NCBI RefSeq assembly: GCF_902167145.1
Contig: NC_050098.1
Span: 36,388,501-36,452,500 of the forward strand
Length of the DNA stretch: 64,000 nucleotides
Source of the DNA: Zea mays
Taxonomy: Eukaryota; Streptophyta; Magnoliopsida; Poales; Poaceae
Reading direction: 5' to 3'
Shown: piece after piece, positions 19,604 to 30,900 of the stretch
Layout: each line of letters starts with the position of its first letter
Position numbering within the stretch: position 1 is the first letter of the stretch
Program-made: the position numbers and the translations under genes
Notes under the pieces: generated by a model
Database searches by the model: none
Told to the model about the DNA's origin: nothing
Seen by the model: only the letters and a program-made list of their open reading frames with translations

Positions 19604-22445
19604 CAAGTTGACAGGTCTAGGACCGTCTAGCCTAGTTTGGTGGACCGTCTGGGTTTGACTTTTTCTGATAGCACTGACAGGTTTCAAACGGGAATTATAG
19701 CCGTTACTTGTACGGTGGACCGCTCGATCATAGGGCACAGATCGTCCTGTGTGCTAGTTGCGCATAACGGCTAGTATTGAGATGGGGGCTATAAATAGAA
19801 GTGGAGCTCGTATGTGAGGGCTCTCTTGGCCATTCCTAGCATACATTGAGCTCATTTGTGATCCTCTAGCTCAATCTCTCACACTCCTTGCTTGAGATTG
19901 CATTCTAGTGAGTGATTGAGAGCTTCTGGTACATTTGCATCCACTGGTGATCTTTGAGGCACTATGTGGTACATCGGGCAAGCTTCATTGTCTTGTTACT
20001 CTTGGAGGTTGCCGCCTCCTAGTCAGATCGGGTGTTGTCTCCATCGAGCTCTCCGTGAAGGTTGTGGAGGAGCCACAGTGTTGATTGTGAGGGGTTCACG
20101 CCCACCTCACCGGAGCGGCAAAGGCGATGCTAGTGGAATTGAGGTATTGAGTGATTTCTTGTCCACTTGGCTCAAAGTTCAAGCCGCGTCTTGATAGAGG
20201 AGCAAGTGAGAGCTTGAACTCAACGTCAACGTGGATTAGGGGTGATCGACAAATCATCAATACCATGGGATAAATCTCGGTGTCATTCTCTTCACTCTTT
20301 GCTTATTACTTTGCAAATAGTTAGTAATTTGTGTATTGTCTATCATTTGTAGTATTGCCATAATTGTTCATCATTTTTTGCTTGCCTATCATAGCTAGGA
20401 ATTTATATCTTTTTGTTGTATTGATTAAATTTCCCTAGTGTCTTTGATTTTAGATAAAATTGTTTACTCACCCCCCTCTAGCCGGTGTCCTAGATCCTAC
20501 ACCTGTGTTTAGCGTCTAGATTGGCGCCAACACACTTTTTTGTGACTCCACTGGGGATCCATGTGTCTAGATCTGCTAAAAATCAAGCCCTTAAATAGCC
20601 AGTTCCAAAGATCACATTGATATCTCCCCAAATAATATCCTGAAGCCAACTATTGAAAGCCTGACGGCCGACGAGCAACAGCAATACGAAGACTACATAC
20701 GTCAAGCGAAGGAGAAATTCTTGTTACAATACACGGTAGATCGCCACCAAAAGGTTGTCAACATGGAGAGACCAATGTCGCATCTCTTCTATCATTTCTT
20801 CAAATCCCAACATAAGTAAACCCGACGACATCTAATATATTAAATAATATGTAGATCAGCAGTAGAATAAAAATAAACCAATAGATTAGAAGGTTAGAAT
20901 ATTCAATTAAAAAATTAACACGTTTGTTGAAAAAATTCGTTGCTCCTAGTTTTCCATCATTTGAAATTAGTAATACGATGTCTATGTCTAATACATCGGT
21001 AACAAATAGGGATTTGCAGCCCCAGCCATTATATGGTATGCTAATGAACTCATATCCAAGACTAATACCACCATTGTTGTCCCTGCTTGGCTAATCGACG
21101 CCCCTGGACACGATCAGACTGTCCGAGCCTTTGCTCGGACAGTTCGGCCCTTACGTGGATCGTCCGGCTTTCCATGCTAGATAGTACGGAGCTGCACCAG
21201 GACCACCACGTGGCACCCCGATTATAATGAACACAATCAGACAGTCTAGCATTGCATCGGTCCGTCCGACCATCTGGACCGGCCAGTCCGAATATGCATA
21301 CGCAGAACCTACTGTTGCACATTATGCACCAATTTATTATGCACCACAGCAGCAGTACATTCCCCCACTACATATTTAAACCACAACGCACCATACGATC
21401 ACAGACTGATCAACATTATCGATCGGTCATGGTAAGAAGGTCGACGTAGCAACGCCCGACCGAATAGCCAGGGTCCGGTGGTCTGCCACTAGGTGCAATG
21501 AAGAAAATTATGGAAGAGATGGCTAAACTATTTCGAGGTAGGCTCAGAGTTAGTGCAGCCAAAGTAGGACAATAATATCAAAAGTCATATGATCATACCC
21601 ACAAGGGGCAAGGATACCGGTGTTTTTCATTTTTCTGCTGAAAGTGGTAGAAGCACACACGAACATGTAGGCCAGTTCCTAGCACACCTAGGAGAATTGG
21701 TCGATGGGGAAGCCTTTCGTGTTCGTTTATTTTCTTTATCCCTTGCTGGTACCACTTTTGCGTGTTACGCCATCATGCCTTCGAATTACATTAATTCCTA
21801 GAATGATTTAGAAAGTAAATTTCACGAACATTTCTTTTCTAGGGAATATGATTTAGGGTTAGATGATTTAGCCTCAGTCTGGCAGCGATGTGAAGAATCA
21901 ATTAATGATTATATCTAGAGGTTTTGAGACACTAGAAACAGATACTTTCAAATTCATGTTACAGACAAAGAACTACTAGGGTTGGCTTTTATTGGGTTGC
22001 TATCCTAGTTAAGAGACAAACTGGATGACACTTAGTTCTTTTCAGTAGCTCAGCTACATCAGCGGGCTTTGACCTATAAAAGCTGATGAAAAGAGACATC
22101 AAAATCAGCTGGGTGTATTATACATCTAGTGGAGCGGAATAATTTGGATGACGAATCTGAGATATATATACCGCTGAACTTGTTTGGCCAACGAAGGCCA
22201 AACCTTCACCTTGTTCTTCTTTACAGCCAGTTCAAAAGAATTAGCAATAAGTAGTTAAATTTACTTTTAATGTTCTAAGTGTGATAAAATATTTGATGAA
22301 CTAGTAAAAAGTGGCAACATTAAAGTAACTCATACTCTTACTCCTCTATGTGAATTAAAAAGATGTGCTTACTGCAACATTAAAGCAACTGGATCAACTA
22401 CCACTTGTGAATTTCAAAATTTATTGTGTTTAGTACGTCTTGCTT
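19604..22445 (+). mobile_element. Degenerate gypsy element: LTR part plus gag remnant
   Basis: A promoter-like CTATAAATAG occurs at about 19789. The LTR ends somewhere near 20500-20520, and a TGGCGCCAACA primer-site-like sequence starts at 20522. This is followed by GTGACTCCACTGGGGA, a leader sequence common in plant gypsy elements. A gag relic follows to about 22445. The left end was cut by the Sirevirus LTR ending at 19598. Its exact family is uncertain. Confidence 0.6.
20650..22445 (+). pseudogene. Gypsy gag relic
   Basis: Readable gag pieces with many stops: LTADEQQQYEDYIRQAKEKF (from ~20655), then EHVGQFLAHLGELVDGEAF and VRLFSLSLAGTTF (21660-21760), KFHEHFFSREYDLGLDDLA (~21815-21870), VTDKELLGLAFIGLLS, and near 22260-22370 KCDKIFDELVKSGN. 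This order matches the Retrotrans_gag domain and the following spacer of plant gypsy elements. Numerous stop codons show that it is old. Confidence 0.7.
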
Positions 22446-25400
22446 GATCAAAACTCTCTTATTGCAAAACTATTCTCTTATGGAGAGAAATCTTTATTGC
22501 GGGAAAAGGGGGAGTTTTTGATGATTGATCAAAACTAGTCTTGAAAATGTTTTGATTTGCTAAAACAAAGTGTTTTGGCATAGAAGCAAGAAAATGAATT
22601 TGTATTGCGAAAACAAACCAAGTGGTGGCAAAATGATCCAAATATGCCAAATCCTAGACTTATTCTATTGGTATTTGATTTTACTTCAGTTTGAAAAAAT
22701 ATGGCTCATATTTGAGTATGTTGGTACCTCGTGTGTTGCTTTTAAGTGTGTTGGCATAAATCACCAAAAAGAGGGGAATTGAAAGGGAAATGTGCCCTTG
22801 GGCTATTTCTAGTTTGTTTTTGGTGATTAGTGCTCAATATATTGTCTTGGACTAAACATCTTGATGTATGAGCATATGTATAAGCATTTGAAAGATAAAT
22901 TGAGAAATATAGGAGAATGTTGCAAATCCTATTGAAATGAAGGAACAAAGGTATGAGTCTAGCACTTAGTAAATTGTTTTAGTTGCTAACTATGTTCATC
23001 TAAGAGCTAGGAAACTCTCCAAGTCAAGACAATTTAGAGTGAAGAAGTTTGGATAAGTTTGGCCAAACATGAGCCAGTCTGGAGAGCACCGGACTGTCTC
23101 GTGTGCACCGGACACTGCCCGGTGCCTAGATTGTTCACCTGGCAGAACAGGTCGTTCTTGGGATTTTACCAAGGCACCGCGGCTATAATTCACCGGACTG
23201 TCCGGTGTGCCAGCCACGCGCCTGGCCAACGGTCGTCCGTGCGATCAGCGCTGGCCACATCAGCCGAACCAACAGTCACCAGGTCACACTGTACTGTCTG
23301 GGTCGCCACCGGACTGTCCAGTGTGCCATGGGGCCAACGGCTGACAACAGTCGTCTTAGTCAGGAAAGGAAAGAAATTAGTGACTCTTCAGTGTCCGGTG
23401 TTGTCAGCTCCGGTGTCTAGGACAATGGAGAAGCTGGCAACAAGGCGGGTGTCGAACTAGCGGAGAGCGCGGGTGTGCTTCCACAATGCGTGAGGCGCCG
23501 TAACGTGAGAGTACTTGGGCCAGAGTGGGCCGAGTAAGGCCTGATGGGTCGTATTGTAAACCAAAGGGTTAAATCTAGCGCTGTAGCATGGGAGAGGACA
23601 CCGAAAATCAGAACAAGCTAATAGATTCCTTCTTCCCATCGCACATCTTCCTCTACCTCTCGCTCTCTCCTGCTTCGATCTGCCCTACTCTGTTTGATCC
23701 CCTCTACCACAACGCTAATAGGTGTGCACCGGACAGTCCGGTGCACCTGCAGACAGAAGGCAACCATGAACTTCCAAATGAAGTTCAAATAGCTCCTTGG
23801 TCCCTTAAGGCTATAAAAGGACCCCCTAGGCGCATGGAGTTGTCAAACAAGCATTCTTTGAGCATACTACAACTACGAGACCTCGTGACCACGCTGCTAT
23901 TTCGTTAGATAGAGATTTGAGCGCATTCTTGAGCTGTGACTCTGATGTTTTGATTCGTGTGCTCTTTTTCTTGACTTGTGTGCGTGTTGCTGCTGCACTT
24001 TTGCTTTTGTGTGTGTTGCTACTCCCCCTTACTCTTGTGCTATGATTAAGATCATTTGTGTAAGGTGTGAGAGACTCCAACTTGTGGATATTCCTCATAA
24101 AGGGGATTTGAGATAAGGAAGAAAATCATGGTGCTCAAGTTTGATCATTGGATCACTTAAGAGGGGTTGAGTGCAACCCTTGACCAAAGGAGGTCACCAC
24201 AACATGGAGCAGGCATTGGACGAACCACAAGATAAAATCTTTGTGTCTATTGTCCATTTACTTTATTGCAATTGTTGACTTCTCGAGTTCTCATATTCAC
24301 TTGTGTTATTGCTCCTAAGTTTGATACATATTTAAAAGGAGCAATCAAGTGAAGGGTTCTCCTCTCTCTCTCCATCTCTACTCATAACAACTTGGTTTTA
24401 GTTTTCACTAACACTTGTCATAAACCAAGTTTGTGTTGTTTAGAGTTGATTATAGCAGGATCACCTATTGAAAGGAAAATGTGCCCTTAGGCCATTTTTA
24501 TATTGTTTTGGTGATTAAATGATCAACACATCATGTTTATACTAACACCATCTTTCATAAGCAAAGGGCATAGGCACATAAAGCAAGTTGAGCTTAGAAG
24601 AGAGCAAAATACAAATCTATATGGTGCCAAGTGAAAAAGGTAAGCTCTGGACACTTAGTCAATTGTTTGTGTACTAATCATACTTGTCTAGGTGCTAGAG
24701 ACCTTATGAAGTCAAACCAAAAAGGAGCAAAAGAGACTTAGATTGAAAAAAGAGAAGAAGGACTGCTCTGCGTAGAATCAGACGGTCCGGTGTGCACTGG
24801 ACAGTCTTGTGTACGGTCCGCCGAACAGTCCGCTCTCGGGAATTTCAGTCTGCGTCGGCTATAATTCACCAGACCGTCCGCGTGGAGCGCGAGAAAGTCC
24901 GGTGTGCCAGCTAGCCAACGGCTACTAGCCACATCGGTCGGGGACCAACGATCATATGGTGCCCCGAACGGTCCGGTGTCACCCACCGGACAGTCCGGTG
25001 CCCCCCAAAACAGGAAACCAGCCAATCAGAGATTCTGTAGCCGTTGCACTGTTCACTGTCCGTTGTGCACCGGACAATCCGATGCACCCACGGACAGAAG
25101 GCAACCAGGGCCTTCCAAATGGAGCTCCAACGGCTCCTAAGTCCCTTGGGGGTATAAAAGGGACCTTAGGTGCATGGAGCTCTACATCAAGCATCATTTG
25201 AACATCCTACAACATTAAAGACACTGCGACCACACTTTTGCTTTGATAGATTGAGATTCGAGCACGTGTTTTGAGTTGTAACTCCACTGCATTGTCTCTT
25301 GTGCTCTCCTCTCGACTTGTGTGCGTGTACAACTATGATTTTGTCTCTTGTGTGTGTTTCTACTCCCCCTTACTCTTGTAGGTTATTTGAGATCAATTGT

Positions 25401-25860
25401 GTAAGGCGTGAGAGACTCCAAATTGTGGAGGTTCCTCACAATGGGAAAAACTTGAGATAAGAAAGAGAACTGTGGTACTTAAGTTGATCATTGGATCACT
25501 TGAGAGGGGTTGAGTGCAACCCTCATCCATTGGGACGCCACAATGTGGAGTAGGCAAGCATTTTACGCTTGATCGAACCACAGGATAAATCGTCGTGTCA
25601 CTTGTTTACTTTACCTTACTGTGATTCTATTCTTTCTAGCTCTTCCCTTCACTTGTAATATTGCTCTAAGTTTAATACTCATCTTGTGAGAGCAATTAAG
25701 TGAAGAAGTCGTCACCTCTCACACTCTTCATTTTAACTTGGTTTTCAATCTCACTAATCAATTTTAGACCAAGTTGGTCTTGTTGAGCTGTTCATTACAG
25801 GATCACCTATTCACCCCCTCTAGGTGCTCTCACCTATTCACCTCTCTCTAGGTGCTCTCA
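22446..25860 (+). mobile_element. Sirevirus 3' fragment with 3' LTR (interrupted by a solo LTR)
   Basis: 22446-22779 reads like a Sirevirus 3' untranslated region and ends in a purine-rich tract (AAAAAGAGGGGAAT). The LTR starts TGAAAGGGAAATGTGCCC at 22780, runs to 24468, is interrupted by another LTR, and resumes at 25838 to end CTAGGTGCTCTCA at 25860. CCGGACAGTCCGG-type palindromes lie around 23080-23220 and 23730. The internal coding part is missing on the left, so the element is truncated there. Confidence 0.7.
24469..25832 (+). repeat. Sirevirus solo LTR (1364 bp), TSD CCTAT
   Basis: It starts TGAAAGGAAAATG and ends GGTGCTCTCA. CCTAT precedes it (24464-24468) and follows it (25833-25837). 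The surrounding LTR reads GGATCACCTAT/TCACC when this copy is removed, so this is a single LTR left by recombination inside another LTR of a related family. Confidence 0.85.
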
Positions 25861-26892
25861 AAACTTACCCAATTGGTTAAACTAGTTAGTCTATAATGTT
25901 GTGATGGTAATCAAACATCAAAACTAATATAGAAATGGCTTAAAGACCATTTCCCTTTCAAAAGGAATGAAAGAGACCCGGTTCTTTGTGAACCCCTCAA
26001 TGGGGACATATGTTTATTTGTGGAACCAACTCCGGTTAACAAATCTTGTGTCCCTTATGTATTATCGTTCCCTACTTGCATTTGCCTTGTCCCATTTGAG
26101 CAATACTTGCTTTATTCCCCATTTGAGATTTATCTCTCTTATATCTTGTTGCTACCTTGTATTCTGCACCTAAGTTTTTCTAGCAACATAACAAGTCATT
26201 TACATTGGCAATATTGTCTTGTTCTAATCACTCAAGTTACAATATTCTGATCGAAGTTGATTGCTTGAGTTAAGATTTTAGGATTCACCTATTCACTCCC
26301 TTTAGGCAACTATCAATTGGTATTAGAGCCCGACACTTCATTTGAGGGACTAACAACCCAAAGTGATGTGGGAGGGGGGAACAATTTGAAGTTGAAAAAG
26401 AACAAGATAGTCCCATTGGTAGACAACAAGGATAAGGACAATGAGTCAATGCACTCAAAGAAGCCCCACAAGTGTAAGGACTCCAAGAAGTCGAAAAAGA
26501 AGATCAAGATCTACGACGAGGACGAAGCCTCTACATCAAGCTCAAGTAGCGAGGATGAGTCTATCTACATCAAGCAACAAAGGAAAAATAAAACAGTTTA
26601 TTCTAACTATTCTAGCATATCTTTCAATTATAATCATATTCCTTCAAATACCACCACCCCTCTATTATTTGTTTCACTTGAAAAACCTCCTCAATTTGAT
26701 GGAACAAATTATTCCAGGTGGAGCCATAGTATGATAGGACACTTATGCTTACCCCATCCAAATATTTGGTATATTGTTGAAGTAGGAATGGAGTTGCCCG
26801 ATAGCGACGATGAGGACTTCCAACAACTAGAAGTGCAACAAATAATAAATCACAATGCCTACTCTTTTTGCGGTAGAGATAGAAACAATTAG
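25861..26892 (+). mobile_element. Sirevirus remnants: LTR ends and gag start
   Basis: 25861-25957 is the end of a minus-oriented Sirevirus LTR (ends CCATTTCCCTTTCA). 25958-26315 is the 3' part of a plus-oriented LTR (contains GAAAGAGACCCGGTTCTTTG; ends CAACTATCA), followed by a primer site TGGTATTAGAGC at 26318. A gag fragment follows to 26892, with a Lys-rich N-terminus and EKPPQFDGTNYSRWSHSM, the copia gag signature. The usual start codon is out of frame and the gag breaks off at 26892. Confidence 0.7.
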
Positions 26893-27187
26893 ACAAAATC
26901 TAGTTTGCACATTATTATTTAGTTATTTACATAGTTTTTGTTTAGGAGATTTATTTGTAGTCTAATTAGCGTTTTAGAAGTTCTAATTTACTTCCTCTTA
27001 AACGTCCGTGTTTCTTTCATGACCTACAAGTCTACAACCAAAACAACTTGCATATTCCGTTAGTGACTAGGTTAATTACCAGTTCCACACCGCGAGTTCT
27101 ATACTAGCTGCTTCAGGCTTCAGCTCTACCAGTTGGAGTGTAGGACTGTAGGAGGAGGTAGAAAAGGTAGCCGCGTCTCCACGATAA
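26893..27187. other. Gene-flanking sequence, no feature seen
   Basis: Unique-looking sequence between the broken copia gag and the MITE upstream of the epoxide hydrolase gene. No ORF, LTR end or inverted repeat was found here. Confidence 0.4.
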
Positions 27188-27587
27188 GGCTACCCGCAGT
27201 GGAGGACCAGGTGCTGGACTCTATCCCATATAGCGTAAAGAAACACCTGCAGCGGGTGACTGGGTGCTAGACTCTACGCGTGATTGAGCTGCAAATGTAG
27301 AATTTGGACGCACATGCGCTAAACGAGGCATGCAAGCAAGCAGCCGACGGAGGCAGATGCATGCATGCACGCGGAGGTGGGGAGGCGGGCCCACATGCAT
27401 GCACGCGGCCGTTCACAGCACATGCATGCACGCGGAGTGGGAAAAAATATAATATAATATATGGTAGTTGGTATAGGGTTGGAATATAGAGTAAATATGA
27501 GTGCGGAGGATTGTGGTATAGAGTGTTGATCAGGACAGAATATTCTTTTTAGGGTAGAAATTTAGAGTAGTATGAGTGCGGATAGCC
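27188..27587. mobile_element. PIF/Harbinger-like MITE in the epoxide hydrolase upstream region, TSD TAA
   Basis: The ends are GGCTACCCGCAGTGG and the inverse of GGCTATCCGCACTC, flanked by TAA at 27185-27187 and 27588-27590. The 400-bp interior has repeated GCATGCATGCACGCGG blocks and no gene. Its right end is 340 bp before the start codon of the epoxide hydrolase. Confidence 0.8.
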
Positions 27588-27833
27588 TAACGAGGAAATC
27601 GAGCAGCGGCACCAGGGCCCAGGCCAATCCCAGGAAACCGGAAGCTCGAAAGCTGCCAAGCCCTCGCCGTCCTGCCGCCCACGGCTTACCGCTGCCGCCT
27701 GCCGGCCACCCCACCCAATGAAAATCCGCATATACTGTAGTACTCCGTTTCGCCCGCGCCGCCCATCCGTTCGGCTGCCTCGCACGCCCCAAAATCCCCT
27801 GCTGCGCCTCCAAAGCCAGCAGCCGGCAGGTCC

Positions 27834-27843
27834 CGCTACAAAA
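27834..27843 (+). promoter_or_regulatory. Possible TATA-like box of the epoxide hydrolase gene
   Basis: GCTACAAAAGC lies about 90 bp upstream of the ATG at 27928, and a CCAAT is present near 27714. The spacing would allow a short 5' UTR. It is a weak match to TATAAA and is given as a candidate only. Confidence 0.3.
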
Positions 27844-27927
27844 GCAGGCGGCATGCGCGTGCGCGACAGGTAGCAGCTGCCTGAGCCAGTGCGCTTCGGT
27901 GAGCAGACAGGACGGCATAGGATAGAG

Positions 27928-30900
27928 ATGGCGGCCGCGGTGGAGGGGGTGCGGCACCGAACGCTGGAGGCGAACGGAGTGCGCCTGCACGTGGCGGAGG
28001 CTGGGCCCGAGGAGGGCAGCGCCCCAGTGGTGCTGCTCCTTCACGGCTTCCCGGACCTCTGGTACGGCTGGCGCCACCAGATGTCCGCCCTGGCGGCGCG
28101 CGGCTACCGCGCCGTGGCCCCGGACCTCCGCGGCTACGGCGACTCCGACTCCCCGCCTGATGCGTCCAGCTACACCACCTTCCATGTCGTCGGGGACCTC
28201 GTCGCGCTCATCTCCGACCTCGGCCAGCGGCAGGTTTTACTGCAGCAATCCGTTCGATTCGTTGCACAAAACTGCGAAGCAGACACGGTACGTTGGCTTA
28301 TTCGCCCTCTTTTTTTTTTGATCGGGTTCTCTGTTCGCTGCAGGTGTTCGTGGTGGGGCACGACTGGGGAGCCACCGTGGCGTGGCAGCTTTGTCTGCTT
28401 CGGCCGGACCTGGTGCGGGCGCTCGTGAACCTAAGCGTCGTGTACCACCCGCGGCGGCCGGAGATGAGCCCGCTCCAGGCCATCAGAGCTGCCTGCGGCG
28501 AAGACCACTACATGTGCCGCTTCCAGGTAAACAAGTGGAGTACTGTGCTTCCTTTCCCATTACATACTGCTACCGCAGCTCCTATGGGCCAGGCAGGATC
28601 AATCAATGGTCTTATTTATGATGACTAGTCATGTTCCGTCCTCTGCTCTGATAACCATTGGTTCGGGCATTTGTCATTTTTTGTTGACTCGTTTAGTTTG
28701 GAGAGCAGATTGGTTCGATGGATACTGGAACGATTACTTGGTGCCTCAATTTGACTCTGTCCCGTAAAAAAAAGGAACAATTGGATCTATACCATTAAAA
28801 GATCCAAACTTTAGATATATACCATGGACCCCACATGTCATTGACTCATGTGGACCCACATGTAAGTGAGATAGTAATAGTATGGATCCAAAGTGGTGAT
28901 CTTTTAATGGTATGGATCCAAATTTCCCAAAAAAAAATTCTCCTAGCTGTTAAGGAAGGGTCGGATTCGGTACCCCGCACACATAATAGTGGGAGTGACC
29001 ATAAACAGCTAGGAATATCCACAGTTGCAGATAGATAATGGCGACGAAATAAATGCTAATTAGAAACTTTTGGTTTGAAAAATGAAACACAGCCCATAGA
29101 CTTAATTCAGAGGAGGTTAGCAGATCATTTGATACAAACTTGAATACTTAGTCCCTAGATGTCTTATTTTAAGAGAATATGTTTCCCTACAATAAATTGA
29201 TTTTAGTGCAGTAACTGTTATGTGCAAGGTTTCTTCTCTTGATATAATGATACACCGCTCTGCATGTTTGAGGAAAAAAAAACGGTTTTGTGCAAGGTTG
29301 CATATAACAGTATTGTTTAATGGAAATATCAGGTCTTCTTTGGAGTTCTATCAACGAACATCAGCATGCAGCACCAGATCAGCTGTAAAACTTACCTATC
29401 AGATTGTCTCACTGATTTTAGTTGATTTAAATCTTCAAGGGAATAATAACTCTTGGATGTCGCTGTCTTGAAATCATCGACTTGGTCCCATTTGCATAGT
29501 CCAGTTGTGTGGAGCTAACTATTTTTTAACATATATGACATATTTTGTGTATATCAATGCCCCTTTAGATATGTTTTTTTTTCTAAAAAACACTGCACAT
29601 TTGAATTACATAAGGATGCATACAGGAATTTGGTGTTGCTGAAGCTGAATTTGCTCTATATGACATCAAGTGGGTGTTTAAGAAGACATTTGGCATGCGC
29701 AAGCCAGCTCCTCTTATTCTGCCCAAGGACAAGAGCTTCTTTGACTCTCTTGATTCAGATGGAACTTGTCCTCCATGGCTATCAGAGGAAGATATTTCTT
29801 ACTATGCAGAAAAATTTGCGAAAACAGGCTTTACTGGAGGACTTAACTACTACAGGTGCATAGACAGGTATGTGCCTTCTGGTCAGTCAACAATTTTGAT
29901 TTCGCATTTTCTTTATTGATGCAATCAATCATTTACCATCCAACAATTTCCTGTTTTTTATTTGCCATGGGATTACTGAAACTCAGTTCATGTTTGATTG
30001 GTCCAATGCTATTTGTTTGATTGGTCCAATGTATGCCTTAGGGCATGCATAACTCATATGAATGCACTGTGTATTTATGTGTTTCTAGAGGGTAAGACAA
30101 AAATTGTGTCTTCATCAAGACATATCTTTGACACGGTTCTTCAAGTCTTGAGGAACAACTTCATATATACAACCTTCGTTAATAAATCGTGTCTTAGAGT
30201 TTTTAGGGAATAAGATACAAAAGTTAGATACACTTTATTGTATCAAAGTATGTCTTAGATATCTTTTATACTTGATGATTTGTGCCCCTGTATCTAGGTT
30301 ATACACGCCCTTAGGTGTCTTTTATACTTGAAGAATCATGCTCCTGTTTCTGGGTTGTACATGTCCTAAGGGTTTCTTTGGGACAATTTCCTCAATTTTA
30401 AATTCACAAAAAATTGACCCTACAGGTCAAATAGTCCAGATTCACCAAATTGATGAATCTAGGGACCAGATTTACTATTTTGGGAAACAACTCAATATGT
30501 GGTCCACCAATTTAGATTTGGTGGAGCTAGTAAAAATTAACCACCTCTACCACTTGTAACATAAACTACTGTTCCATTCTGTTTTTCGTCGTTTCTTTTT
30601 TCTTCACGAGCGGACCCAGCCATGGTCAGGAGTCGCATCCAGCTGGCAGCTGCTCTCCTATCTAGGGATGGTAATGGGTATTGGTATGTGTATGGGTAAC
30701 TAACCGTAGGTAATTATCCATCAGACACGGATATGGTGGAATTCATTATCCACGAGTATGGGTATGGATATAACAAGGTATCCATGGTTAATTTTTTCGT
30801 AGGTATGGATATCTAGTATCCGTACCCGTTACCCAATGGGTATGTGACACGTGGGCCTTCCGGATTCAATACATTATCCCAAATTCACATGTTCCAATTT

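Noticed and set aside
27562..28185. 207-codon minus-strand frame over the epoxide hydrolase exon 1
   Set aside because: Antisense shadow of a GC-rich exon; the plus strand has a complete catalytic protein here.
28733..28773. Alternative coding exons in intron 2
   Set aside because: The two exons on either side join in phase 0 and match the family without a gap, so nothing is missing there.
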